Assembly (NCBI RefSeq): GCF_000416235.1
Contig: NZ_ATLO01000010.1
Span: 124,001-188,000, forward strand
Origin: Pseudomonas sp. CFII64
Lineage (GTDB): Bacteria > Pseudomonadota > Gammaproteobacteria > Pseudomonadales > Pseudomonadaceae
Direction of reading: 5' to 3'
Length of the DNA stretch: 64,000 bases
Every line of letters begins with the position of its first letter. Positions within the stretch are counted from its first letter, which is position 1. The notes under the pieces were generated by a model. That model made no database searches. It saw only the letters and a program-made list of their open reading frames with translations, and was not told where the DNA came from. Both the position numbers and the translations under genes were made by a program. This document shows positions 54,149-63,054 of this stretch, one piece after another.

Positions 54149-54963
54149 ACAGCGCCCAAGCCGCACCCCTCTTTCAGGCAAACCCTGACGCCGCATCGCC
54201 GCTGCTCAAGGTTCGCGGCCTGACCCGCCTGTATGGCCCGGAGAAGGGCTGCCAGGACATCAATTTCGAGTTGTATCCCGGTGAAGTGCTGGGCATTGTC
54301 GGCGAGTCCGGGTCCGGCAAGTCGACGTTGTTGTCGCTGCTCAGCGGCCGTTGTCCGCCGGATCGTGGCGGCATCGATTACCGGCGCAAGGACGGCCATG
54401 TGCTGGACCTGTACAGCGCCAGCGAGGCTGAACGTCGTACTTTGCTGCGCACCGAATGGGGCTTCGTCGAGCAGAATCCGCGTGACGGCCTGCGCATGGG
54501 CGTGTCGGCCGGGGCCAATATCGGCGAGCGGCTGATGGCCCAGGGCATGCGCAACTATCAGCAACTGCGCGGCGCCGGCATCGACTGGCTGACCCAAGTG
54601 GAAATCGACCCGCTGCGCATCGACGACTTGCCACGCACGTTCTCCGGCGGCATGCAGCAGCGCTTGCAGATCGCGCGCAATCTGGTCTCCAGCCCGCGTT
54701 TGATTTTCATGGATGAACCCACCGGCGGGCTCGATGTGTCGGTGCAGGCACGGCTGCTCGATCTGCTGCGTGGCCTGGTGCGGGAACTGGATCTGGCGGT
54801 GGTGATTGTCACCCACGACCTGGCGGTGGCGCGCCTGCTGGCGGATCGGCTGATCGTGATGCGTGGTTCGCGGATCGTCGAAACCGGCCTGACCGACCAG
54901 ATTCTCGACGACCCGCAGCATCCATACTCGCAGCTGCTGGTGTCTTCGGTGCTGCAACCGTGA
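54145..54963 (+). CDS. phnK: C-P lyase ABC-type protein PhnK
   Basis: This 272-residue ABC ATPase lacks membrane partners and binds the PhnGHIJ core. Walker [10 protein letters not shown] is near residue 53, the signature TFSGGMQQRLQIA, Walker B LIFMDEPTGGLDV and the switch VTHDL. E. coli PhnK has 252 residues; the extra length here is an N-terminal extension of about 20 residues. It is followed by phnL after 13 bases. Confidence 0.94.
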   Translation: MNSAQAAPLFQANPDAASPLLKVRGLTRLYGPEKGCQDINFELYPGEVLGIVGESGSGKSTLLSLLSGRCPPDRGGIDYRRKDGHVLDLYSASEAERRTLLRTEWGFVEQNPRDGLRMGVSAGANIGERLMAQGMRNYQQLRGAGIDWLTQVEIDPLRIDDLPRTFSGGMQQRLQIARNLVSSPRLIFMDEPTGGLDVSVQARLLDLLRGLVRELDLAVVIVTHDLAVARLLADRLIVMRGSRIVETGLTDQILDDPQHPYSQLLVSSVLQP

Positions 54964-54976
54964 AGCGACTTTTGGG

Positions 54977-55702
54977 ATGAGCCTGATGAATACCCTGATC
55001 GAGGTCCGCGACCTCTCGAAGACTTTCACCCTGCATCAACAAAACGGCGTGGTGCTCAACGTGCTGCGCGGCCTGAATTTTTCGGTGCGCGGCGGCGAAT
55101 GCCTGGTCCTCAACGGGCATTCCGGCGCGGGCAAGAGCACCTTGTTGCGCACGCTGTACGGCAATTATCTTCCGGCAGGCGGTAGCATTCGCGTGCAGCA
55201 TGAAGGACAACCGCTGGAACTGGTGGGCGCTGAACCCCGGCAAGTGCTGGCGGTGCGGCGGCAAACCCTGGGTTATGTCAGCCAGTTTCTGCGCGTCATT
55301 CCGAGGGTCTGCGCCCTGGATGTGGTGATGGAACCGGCGCTCGCTCGCGGCTGGAGCAAAGTCGAGGCCAAGGCCCGGGCCGAACTGCTGCTGACTCGCC
55401 TGAATATTCCCCAGCGCTTGTGGCAACTGGCACCGGGGACGTTCTCCGGCGGCGAGCAGCAACGGATCAATATCGCCCGGGGTTTCATGGTGCCCTGGCC
55501 AGTGATGCTGCTGGACGAACCCACGGCTTCGCTGGATGACACCAATGGCCAGGTAGTGCTGCAACTGATCAATGAAGCCAAGCAGGCCGGAGCCGCACTG
55601 ATCGGTATCTTCCACGACCGTACCGCCCGCGAAGCGGTGGCTGACCGCCATTTGAACATGACCCCGCTGGAACTCACGGCTAAGGAGTTGCTGCAATGCT
55701 GA
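54977..55702 (+). CDS. phnL: C-P lyase ABC-type protein PhnL
   Basis: This 241-residue second ABC protein of the lyase machine has Walker A GHSGAGKST near residue 49, the signature TFSGGEQQRINIA and Walker B MLLDEPTASLDD. The Q-loop region YVSQFLRVIPRVCALDVV is characteristic of PhnL. It assists nucleotide activation of phosphonates. The start may be ATG 54977 or 54986. It overlaps phnM by seven bases. Confidence 0.94.
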   Translation: MSLMNTLIEVRDLSKTFTLHQQNGVVLNVLRGLNFSVRGGECLVLNGHSGAGKSTLLRTLYGNYLPAGGSIRVQHEGQPLELVGAEPRQVLAVRRQTLGYVSQFLRVIPRVCALDVVMEPALARGWSKVEAKARAELLLTRLNIPQRLWQLAPGTFSGGEQQRINIARGFMVPWPVMLLDEPTASLDDTNGQVVLQLINEAKQAGAALIGIFHDRTAREAVADRHLNMTPLELTAKELLQC

Positions 55703-56841
55703 CCGAACAGATTCTCACCAACGCTCAGGTAGTCGGCGCCGAACAGGTATTCCACGGCACGGTGGTGTTGCGCAACGGCCTGATTGCCGAAGTCAGCGAA
55801 GGGCGCAGCAGACTGCCCCAGGCGCAAGACCTGCAGGGCGACTATTTGCTGCCGGGCCTTGTTGAGCTGCATACCGATAACCTGGAAAAACACTTGTCGC
55901 CGCGCCCCGGCGTGGACTGGCCGTCGGCATCGGCGGTGCTCAGTCACGATGCGCAGATCATCTCGTCCGGCATCACCACCGTGTTTGACGCGCTGTCCAT
56001 TGGCGACGTGAACCCCAAGGGCAAGCGCATGCAGCAACTGCCGGCCATGCTCGAAGCCATCGCGGCGGCCAATGCTGCCGGGCTGACCCGCGCCGAGCAC
56101 CGTCTGCACCTGCGCTGCGAGGTCTGCCATCCGGACACCTTGAGCGTGTTCCGCGATCTGGTGGAGCAGCCGCTGGTCCAGCTGGTGTCGGTGATGGACC
56201 ATTCGCCGGGCCAGCGTCAGTTTGCCCTGGAGTCCAAATACCGCGAGTACTACATGGGCAAATACCACCTGACCACGGCGCAGATGGATGAATTCATCGT
56301 CGAACAGGTCGCCAATTCCCGCAAATACAGCGACAGCTATCGGCGCGCCATCGTCGAGGATTGCCTGGCGCGGGGTTTGTCGGTGGCCAGTCACGACGAC
56401 GCCACATTGGCCCATGTCGAGGAGTCGGCCAGTTACGGGATGACCATTGCCGAGTTTCCCACTACGCTGGAAGCGGCCGAGGGCTGTCGGCGGTTGGGCA
56501 TGAGTGTGTTGATGGGCGCGCCGAATGTGGTACGCGGCGGTTCGCACTCGGGCAACGTCGCGGCGGCGGGTCTGGCCAAATCAGGGCTACTGGATATTCT
56601 CTCCAGCGACTACTATCCGGCCAGCCTGTTGCAGGCCGCGTTCGCGCTGGCCGACCAGGCGCAGAATTGCTCGCTGCCCCAGGCGGTGAGCATGGTCAGC
56701 AGAGCACCGGCGATTGCGGCGGGTCTGGCTGATCGTGGCGAAATTCGTATCGGTCTGCGCGCTGACCTGGTTCATGTCCGGACCCAGGGCGCGCTGCCGG
56801 TGATTCAACACGTATGGCGACAAGGCAAGAGGGTGTATTGA
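55696..56841 (+). CDS. phnM: Ribose phosphonate triphosphate diphosphatase PhnM
   Basis: This 381-residue amidohydrolase-superfamily enzyme removes pyrophosphate from alpha-D-ribose-1-phosphonate-5-triphosphate. The metal-binding motif VELHTDNLEKHL lies near residue 58, with further ligands in MDHSPGQRQF and SVASHDDATLAHVEES. MGAPNVVRGGSHSGNVAA, near the C-terminal half, is a PhnM signature. E. coli PhnM has 378 residues. It overlaps phnL by seven bases and shares TGATG with phnN. Confidence 0.95.
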   Translation: MLTEQILTNAQVVGAEQVFHGTVVLRNGLIAEVSEGRSRLPQAQDLQGDYLLPGLVELHTDNLEKHLSPRPGVDWPSASAVLSHDAQIISSGITTVFDALSIGDVNPKGKRMQQLPAMLEAIAAANAAGLTRAEHRLHLRCEVCHPDTLSVFRDLVEQPLVQLVSVMDHSPGQRQFALESKYREYYMGKYHLTTAQMDEFIVEQVANSRKYSDSYRRAIVEDCLARGLSVASHDDATLAHVEESASYGMTIAEFPTTLEAAEGCRRLGMSVLMGAPNVVRGGSHSGNVAAAGLAKSGLLDILSSDYYPASLLQAAFALADQAQNCSLPQAVSMVSRAPAIAAGLADRGEIRIGLRADLVHVRTQGALPVIQHVWRQGKRVY

Positions 56842-57407
56842 TGGCAGGCAGGTTGATCTATCTCATCGGACCGTCCGGTTCGGGCAAAGACAGCCTGCTG
56901 GATGCGGCACGCGATGAGCTGGCACGGCGCGGCTGTCGAATCGTGCGCCGGGTCATCACCCGTTCGGCGGAAGCCGTCGGCGAGGCGGCGCAAGCGGTCA
57001 GTGTCGAGCAATTTACGGCAATGCAGGCGCAGGGCGAGTTCGCCTTGAGCTGGCAGGCCAATGGCTTGCATTACGGCATTCCCAAAGAGATCGACCAATG
57101 GCTGGCGCAAGGCTTTGATGTGCTGATCAACGGTTCCCGGGGCTATCTGCCTCAGGCGCGCCAGCGTTATCCCGATTTGCTCGCCGTGCTGCTGACCGTC
57201 AGCGAACAGGCTTTGCGTCAGCGTTTGCTGGCACGGGGCAGGGAGTCAGTGGCTGAAATCGACGCGCGCTTGCAGCGCAACGCCGAATTTGCTGGCGACG
57301 TGCAAGCCTCGGCTCCAGGGGTTTTCGTCCTCGATAACTCTGGAGCGCTGGCACACAGCGTCGAACAGTTGATCCAGCGCATCGCCCGCGAGCACGCATG
57401 CGCCTGA
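56841..57407 (+). CDS. phnN: Ribose 1,5-bisphosphate phosphokinase PhnN
   Basis: This encodes 188 residues from ATG 56841 (MAGRLIYLIGPSGSGKDSLL); the frame extends nine codons upstream but the TGATG junction with phnM fixes this start. Walker A is GPSGSGKDS near residue 10. The guanylate-kinase-like fold includes RRVITRSAE and the lid RLQRNAEFAG. It phosphorylates ribose 1,5-bisphosphate to PRPP, the salvage end of the pathway. It overlaps phnP by ten bases. Confidence 0.94.
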   Translation: MAGRLIYLIGPSGSGKDSLLDAARDELARRGCRIVRRVITRSAEAVGEAAQAVSVEQFTAMQAQGEFALSWQANGLHYGIPKEIDQWLAQGFDVLINGSRGYLPQARQRYPDLLAVLLTVSEQALRQRLLARGRESVAEIDARLQRNAEFAGDVQASAPGVFVLDNSGALAHSVEQLIQRIAREHACA

Positions 57408-58147
57408 CCTTGCTGGGCACCGGTGACGCCCGGCAAGTGCCGGTTTACGGCTGCCAATGCGCGGCCTGTGAGTTGGCACTGGTCGATCAGCGTTTTCGGC
57501 GGCTGCCGTGCAGCGCGCTGATCGAATGCGGCGATCAGCGCTGGTTGATCGACAGCGGCCTGACCGACCTCACCGAGCGATTCCCGCCGCGCAGCCTGAG
57601 CGGCATTCTGCAAACTCATTACCACGCCGATCATGCGCAGGGCCTACTGCACTTGCGCTGGGGCCAGGGTTTGGTCATTCCGGTACATGGCCCGGTCGAC
57701 CCGGAAGGCTTGTCCGATCTGTACAAACATCCGGGCATTCTGGATTTCAGCCAGCCTTTCATTGAATTTGAAACCCGTCAGCTCGGTGCCTTGAGCGTGA
57801 CAGCGTTACCTTTGGTTCATTCCAAACCAACGCTCGGTTACCTGTTGCAAGGGCAAGGGCGACGCGTTGCATACCTCACCGATACCGTCGGCTTGCCCGA
57901 AGCGACTTTCGCTTATCTGCAACGGGAACCACTTGATGCGTTGATCCTCGACTGCTCGATGCCGCCGCAACCGCAGGCCCCACGTAACCACAACGACCTG
58001 AACCTGGCGTTGGACATCATCAATCGCCTGCAACCCGCCAAGGCGGTGCTGACCCATGTCGGGCATACGCTGGATGGGTGGTTGATTGAGCATGAGAGTG
58101 AATTGCCGGAGGGCGTGGTTGTGGGGCGGGATGGGATGCAGGTCTGA
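57398..58147 (+). CDS. phnP: Phosphoribosyl 1,2-cyclic phosphodiesterase PhnP
   Basis: This 249-residue metallo-beta-lactamase fold enzyme has the zinc motif THYHADHAQGL near residue 73, the distal histidine in LTHVGHTLDGW, and LDCSMPP, all as in PhnP. The N-terminal cysteines in GTGDARQVPVYGCQCAACE form the structural zinc site of the family. It hydrolyses 5-phosphoribosyl-1,2-cyclic phosphate to ribose 1,5-bisphosphate. It is the last phn gene; no phnO follows. Confidence 0.95.
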   Translation: MRLTLLGTGDARQVPVYGCQCAACELALVDQRFRRLPCSALIECGDQRWLIDSGLTDLTERFPPRSLSGILQTHYHADHAQGLLHLRWGQGLVIPVHGPVDPEGLSDLYKHPGILDFSQPFIEFETRQLGALSVTALPLVHSKPTLGYLLQGQGRRVAYLTDTVGLPEATFAYLQREPLDALILDCSMPPQPQAPRNHNDLNLALDIINRLQPAKAVLTHVGHTLDGWLIEHESELPEGVVVGRDGMQV

Positions 58148-58200
58148 TCTATACAGGGTCAGATTGGGGGGATATCCGTTGCTGCGGTAATGGCTACTTA

Positions 58201-58855
58201 GGGTTCCGCCCTTACGGCGGGTCACTTTCGAAAAGCGCGAAAGTAACCAAAGCGCTCTTGCCCCACCACTCGGCACCTCGCTTTGGCTCGGTGTACCCGA
58301 ACAAAGACCTTGAACCGTGGGCCGCCGCAAAGGACCATCCCTGGCCCAGTGCGGCTAACCCGGCGTCCTGCCGGGTTGCCCACGGCTCAAGGCCTTCATT
58401 CGGCCAGCGTGGTTTAACGGGGCGCCCAAGATCAAAAGCGAGGCGGCCTGAAAGCCGACCTGTTTTGCGAACTTACCGCGCGGTATGCGCTGGTTTTGCT
58501 AGCGATAGCCGGCAACGATGATTGTGTAGCTGACACTTACGCCTCGCGAATAAATTCGCTCCTACAGTTGAGATACGGTCCACACAGATTCAACGCCGCT
58601 TTGGCTTTGTTTTTGATCTTGATCTCAAGCGCCCCGTCAAATCACGCTGGCCGAAATCCGATGTTGATTTGGAGGGTAAACCGGCAGGACGCCGGTTTAG
58701 CCGCACTGGGCCAGGGATGGCCCTTTGCGGCGGCCCCCCAGATCAATGTCGGAGTTCGGGCATGCCGAGCCAAAGCGAGGCACCAAGTGGTGGGCAAGAG
58801 CCTTTTGCTTACTTTTGGGCTGTTCAAAAGTGAGGCGCCGTAAGGGCGCAACCAA
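58201..58855 (+). repeat. Large imperfect inverted repeat after phnP
   Basis: Two inverted copies of a roughly 240-base element lie at about 58201-58445 and 58600-58855. Matching blocks include CGCCCTTACGGCG, CTCTTGCCC-CCACT, CCTCGCTTTGGCTCGG, CATCCCTGGCCCAGTGCGGC and CGGCCAGCGTG. Between the arms is a gcgaataaattcgctcctac unit at 58546-58565. No ORF in the 884-base gap (58148-59031) looks coding, so the region appears to be a repeat island. Confidence 0.8.
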
Positions 58856-59031
58856 AAGCCGCCGTTATCGAAGCAATGGATATGTACACATTTCCCTTGT
58901 GGGAGCGAGCCAGGCCGGCAACCACCCATCAAAAAACCGCACATATGTTCAATGTCCGCGCCGCATTCGCGTCTAGTCTCTTTCCTCACGTCCTGGCATC
59001 TCCCATCGCTTCATCACCTGAGGAATATCCA

Positions 59032-59853
59032 ATGAGCCTGTTGAAAGTCAAAGATGGCACCGAGATTTTTTACAAGGATTGGGGCACCGGCCAGCCCATC
59101 GTGTTCTCTCACGGCTGGCCGCTGGATGCCGATGCGTGGGATGCGCAGATGGTTTTCCTCGGCGCGCAGGGGTATCGCGTGATTGCTCACGACCGTCGCG
59201 GTCATGGCCGTTCGGGTCAGTCGTGGGAAGGCAACGAGATGAACACCTACGCCGACGACCTGGCCGAGCTGTTCGAAGCGCTGGACCTGAAAGACGCGAT
59301 CATGATCGGTCACTCCACCGGCGGCGGTGAAGTGGCGCGTTACCTCGGGCGTCACGGTACTTCCCGGGTTGCCAAAGCCGTGCTGATCGGCGCTGTGCCG
59401 CCGTTGATGCTCAAGACCGAGGCGAATCCGGAAGGCTTGCCGATTGATGTATTCGATGGCATTCGTGCTGGCACGCTCAACAACCGTTCGCAGTTCTTCA
59501 AGGACCTGGCCGTGCCGTTCTTCGGCTTCAACCGCGATGGCGCCAAAGTCGAGCAGGGCACCATCGACGCGTTCTGGTTCATGGGCATGCTCGGTTCGAT
59601 CAAAGGCGAACTGGACTGCATCAAGGCTTTTTCGGAAACCGACTTCACCGAAGACCTGCAGAAAATCGATATTCCGACGCTGATTCTGCACGGTGACGAT
59701 GACCAGATCGTACCCATCAAGGCCTCGGCAATGCGCAGCGCGGAATTGGTCAAGGGCTCGACCCTGAAAATCATCCCCGGCGCACCCCACGGCATGTGCA
59801 CCACGTTGGCCGATGAGGTCAACCAGGCGTTGTTGGCGTTTATCAAAGGCTGA
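59032..59853 (+). CDS. Alpha/beta hydrolase, non-haem chloroperoxidase-like
   Basis: This encodes 273 residues from ATG 59032 behind GAGGAATATCC ([18 protein letters not shown]); upstream codons are not conserved. The catalytic triad is Ser95 in GHSTGGGE, Asp in HGDDDQIVP and His in GAPHGM. The oxyanion region is [11 protein letters not shown]. These features match cofactor-free haloperoxidase/esterase enzymes of the alpha/beta hydrolase family, which form peracids as well as hydrolyse esters. It stands alone between the large inverted repeat and a REP pair. Confidence 0.88.
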   Translation: MSLLKVKDGTEIFYKDWGTGQPIVFSHGWPLDADAWDAQMVFLGAQGYRVIAHDRRGHGRSGQSWEGNEMNTYADDLAELFEALDLKDAIMIGHSTGGGEVARYLGRHGTSRVAKAVLIGAVPPLMLKTEANPEGLPIDVFDGIRAGTLNNRSQFFKDLAVPFFGFNRDGAKVEQGTIDAFWFMGMLGSIKGELDCIKAFSETDFTEDLQKIDIPTLILHGDDDQIVPIKASAMRSAELVKGSTLKIIPGAPHGMCTTLADEVNQALLAFIKG

Positions 59854-59872
59854 AGCATCGAATGGAAATCCG

Positions 59873-59975
59873 GTAGGAGGGGACTTGTCCCCGAATGCAA
59901 TTGCCCATGCGACGAGAGAATCCGAACATTTGGCGTCGCCTGAGCTGACGTATTCGGGGACACGTCCCCTCCTAC
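59873..59975 (+). repeat. REP inverted pair downstream of the hydrolase
   Basis: gtaggaggggacttgtcccc starts at 59873, and the inverse ggggacacgtcccctcctac ends at 59975. The two arms flank about 55 bases and could form the transcription boundary between the hydrolase and the convergent efflux operon. Confidence 0.8.
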
Positions 59976-59994
59976 AGCTATTCATTTATTTGAG

Positions 59995-61449
59995 TCACGC
60001 TCCCACCGTGTGCACCACGGCGGCTGGCAGGCTGCGGCCAGCCGCCGCCGCGGCCCGGGCGTCGTTGGCGTGCAGTTGCGCCAATTGATCCCGCGAGGTC
60101 AGCAGCAGCCGATCTTCATCCAGCACTTCCACCAGACTGATCGCCCCACCTTTATAAGCGTCCTGTGCGGCATCGCGGGCGACTTTGTGGGCGGCAACTT
60201 CCTGTTCCACTTCCCGATGTTGGGACTCCAGTTCAGTCAGGGTCACAATGGCGTTTTCTACATCCTCGGTGGCGCGCAGCATTGACTGTCGGTAGTGCGC
60301 CAGGGCTTCGGCGTTGGCGCCCTTGGCCTGGGCGACTTCCGCATCTACCCGACCGAAATCGAACAGCCGCCAGTGCAGGCCGGCGATGGCCTGGGGTTGA
60401 AACGCTGAAGCGCCAATCAATGAGCCGCTGTGCAGACTTTCAAAACCCAGTAAACCGGCCAGCGAGACCTTCGGGTAATACTCGGCAATGGCCGCGCCGA
60501 TGCGTGCGCTGGACGCAGCCAGGCGGCGTTCGGCTGCCATCACGTCGGGACGCCGGCGCAGCAGGCTGGCAGGGCCGTCGGTGTTGCTGATCGTCGGCAC
60601 TTTGTAGTTTTGCGAGCTGGTCAGCAACTCTCTGGTGTAGGTGCCGGGTTGCGTGCCCATCAGCACATCGAGTCGGTTGAGCTGCAACGCCAGTTCCGTG
60701 CGCAATGGCGGCAAGGTAGCGCGGGCCTGCAAGACCAGCGCCTGAGCCTGGGCCTGTTCGCGATGGGTCGACAGGCCGCTGCCGAAACGATCATTGACCA
60801 GTGCCAGCAGCGCCGCTTCGGTCTGTACCTGATCCTCGGCCAAGGCAATGCGTTGCTGCGCGCCGCGCACCCGGAAGTAGGCATCGGCAGCCTCGGCCGC
60901 CACGGAAATCCGCACGCCGGTGTGATTGGCTTCGGCTGCCTGGGCTTCGGCGCTGGCGGCTTGTTCGCCACGCTTCAAGCCACCGGCCAGATCGACCTCC
61001 CAGCTGGCGCCAGCACCGATGGTTTCAATGGTCTGATTGCGTTCGTAGCCGGGAAAGGTGCTGCCGATCTTGCCCAGCGCGCTTTCCTGGGACTGGCGCT
61101 GACGCACCGCGCGGGCGTCGAGATTGCCCTCGGGCAGGCGCTCGGCCCCGGCTTCACGAGCAGCGGCCCGGGCCTGTTCGACCCGCGCCATGGAGGCCTG
61201 CAAGTCGAGATTCTGCTTCAGCACACGCTCGATGATCCGGTTCAGTTGCGGGTCGGCGAAACCGTTCCACCAAGTGTCCAACGCTGGCGCCGGCGTTTCG
61301 CCAATCCGCTGGTCGAGCAACGTTTGCTGGCTGAACTGGCCACCGATGATAGGCGCGGGCGTCTGGTAATCCGGGCCCACTGCGCAGCCGACCAACGCCA
61401 CCATCAGCAGGCTCAAGGCGAAAGTGCGGGTGTTATTCAGGGTCTTCAT
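59995..61449 (-). CDS. Outer-membrane efflux lipoprotein (NodT/OprM-like)
   Basis: This 484-residue TolC-family channel has a lipobox (VALVGC, Cys22) after a short signal peptide, so it is a lipoprotein anchored in the outer membrane. The NodT family opening CAVGPDYQTPAP and the repeated coiled-coil helices with ALA-rich turns are present. It is the third gene of a minus-strand operon, 12 bases after the MFS permease, and provides the exit duct for drugs or other small molecules. Confidence 0.9.
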   Translation of the reverse strand: MKTLNNTRTFALSLLMVALVGCAVGPDYQTPAPIIGGQFSQQTLLDQRIGETPAPALDTWWNGFADPQLNRIIERVLKQNLDLQASMARVEQARAAAREAGAERLPEGNLDARAVRQRQSQESALGKIGSTFPGYERNQTIETIGAGASWEVDLAGGLKRGEQAASAEAQAAEANHTGVRISVAAEAADAYFRVRGAQQRIALAEDQVQTEAALLALVNDRFGSGLSTHREQAQAQALVLQARATLPPLRTELALQLNRLDVLMGTQPGTYTRELLTSSQNYKVPTISNTDGPASLLRRRPDVMAAERRLAASSARIGAAIAEYYPKVSLAGLLGFESLHSGSLIGASAFQPQAIAGLHWRLFDFGRVDAEVAQAKGANAEALAHYRQSMLRATEDVENAIVTLTELESQHREVEQEVAAHKVARDAAQDAYKGGAISLVEVLDEDRLLLTSRDQLAQLHANDARAAAAAGRSLPAAVVHTVGA

Positions 61450-61461
61450 GGCGTGGGTTTC

Positions 61462-63054
61462 TCAGTGAGCGTCGGCGGAAGGCGCAGCGGGCGGGACGAC
61501 TTTGCGCATCAACGGGACCATGGCGGTGGCGATGATGAAACAGACCATGATCGCCAGAAACGCGTCGGCGTAGGTTTGGGTCTGGGCTTCACGCAATGTC
61601 AGCAACCACAGTTGATGCAGCGCGCCAGTCATGCCGTCGTTGCCGCTCTGGCTAAGGCTGGTCAGATTGCCACTCACCTGGTTCAGCCATTGGTTCATGG
61701 CTTCATTGCTGCTGTTCAGATGTTCGGCCATACGCGTGAAATGCAGATTGGTGCGGTCGTTGAGAATCGTCGCGCAGGCAGCAATGCCAATCGCGCCGCC
61801 CAGGTTGCGCATCAGGTTGAACAGACCCGAGGCTTGCTTGAGCCGCGCCATGGCCAGCCCGCCCAGGGTCAGGGTCACCGCCGGAGGCACGGCCAATTGT
61901 TGGGCGATGCCGCGCAAGGCCTGGGGCAGCATTAACTCCTTGCCGCCCCAGTCGTGGGTGATCGGCGAGAAGTCCCACATCGACACGGCGAACAGCGCCA
62001 GTCCAGCCATGAGAATCCAGCGCAGGTCGACCCGATTGGCGAGAAACGCATACAGCGGGATCGACAGCACCTGAAACACGCCGGTAGAAAACACCGCAAG
62101 GCCGATGTCCAGCGCGCTGTAGCCCCGGACCCGGCCGAGGAACAGCGGCGTCAGGTAAATCGTCGCGAACAGGCCGATGCCGGTAACGAACGAGAAGAAG
62201 CAACCCAAGGCGAAATTACGATCCTTCAACGCGCGCAAATCGACGATGGGGTTGGCCACCATCAGCGTGCGGCTGACGAACGCCAGCCCCGCGATGGCGG
62301 AAATCCACGCCGTGGCGACAATCGTGCTGTCGCTGAACCAGTTCCAGCGCGGTCCTTCTTCCAGGGTGTATTCCAGGCAGCCGAGGAACACCGCCATGAA
62401 CAGCATGCTCGCGTAATCGGCGCCCTTGAGCAGGGACAGGTCCGGTTTATCGATTCGCACCAGCATCGGCACGGCAACCGCGACAAAAATGCCCGGCAGC
62501 AAGTTGATGTAAAACAGCCAGTGCCAGGACGAAACATCGGTGATCCAGCCGCCAATCACCGGGCCCAACGTCGGTGCCAGGGAGGCGATGGCGCCGATGG
62601 TCGAAGCAGCAATGACTTTCTGTTTGCCGGTGAAGAACATGAACGCCGAGGTGAATACCAATGGGATCATCGAGCCGCCGAGAAAACCTTGCAGGGCGCG
62701 AAAGGCGATCATGCTCTGGATATTCCACGCCAGACCGCACAGCAGGCTGGCGAGGGTGAAGCCTACCGCCGACGCGCAGAACAACCAGCGGGTCGACATC
62801 ACCCGGGACAGCCAGCCGGACAGCGGGATGACGACGATTTCGGCAATCAGGTAACTGGTCTGCACCCACGCGGTTTCATCGGCGCCGGCCGACAACCCGC
62901 CGCCGATATCACGTAACGAAGCGGAGACAATCTGGATGTCCAGCAGGGCGATGAACATGCCCACGCACATGGTGGCGAAGGCGAAGACTTTTTGCGCGGT
63001 GGGCATCGATGCCGCGTCGAACGGCTGGGCAACGGCGGCAGCTGGCGTACTCAT
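61462..63054 (-). CDS. DHA2-type MFS efflux permease (EmrB-like)
   Basis: This 530-residue major facilitator protein of the 14-helix DHA2 family has motif A-like and motif C regions (LDIQIVSASLRDIGGGLS, then GWLSRVMSTRWLF, and ASLAPTLGPVIGGW) as in EmrB. It exports hydrophobic compounds through the adaptor and the outer-membrane channel. Its start overlaps the adaptor stop by four bases. The substrate is unknown; aromatic antibiotics, uncouplers or siderophores are typical. Confidence 0.9.
   Translation of the reverse strand: MSTPAAAVAQPFDAASMPTAQKVFAFATMCVGMFIALLDIQIVSASLRDIGGGLSAGADETAWVQTSYLIAEIVVIPLSGWLSRVMSTRWLFCASAVGFTLASLLCGLAWNIQSMIAFRALQGFLGGSMIPLVFTSAFMFFTGKQKVIAASTIGAIASLAPTLGPVIGGWITDVSSWHWLFYINLLPGIFVAVAVPMLVRIDKPDLSLLKGADYASMLFMAVFLGCLEYTLEEGPRWNWFSDSTIVATAWISAIAGLAFVSRTLMVANPIVDLRALKDRNFALGCFFSFVTGIGLFATIYLTPLFLGRVRGYSALDIGLAVFSTGVFQVLSIPLYAFLANRVDLRWILMAGLALFAVSMWDFSPITHDWGGKELMLPQALRGIAQQLAVPPAVTLTLGGLAMARLKQASGLFNLMRNLGGAIGIAACATILNDRTNLHFTRMAEHLNSSNEAMNQWLNQVSGNLTSLSQSGNDGMTGALHQLWLLTLREAQTQTYADAFLAIMVCFIIATAMVPLMRKVVPPAAPSADAH

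Noticed and set aside
55273..56547. Minus-strand ORF of 424 codons opposite phnL and phnM
   Set aside because: It is antisense to two conserved lyase genes and shows no protein family.
58258..58521. ORFs of 83-87 codons in the inverted repeat island
   Set aside because: They fall inside repeat arms, have no domain and no credible ribosome site.
60610..61935. Plus-strand ORF of 441 codons opposite the efflux channel and permease
   Set aside because: It shadows two strongly supported minus-strand genes and crosses their junction.
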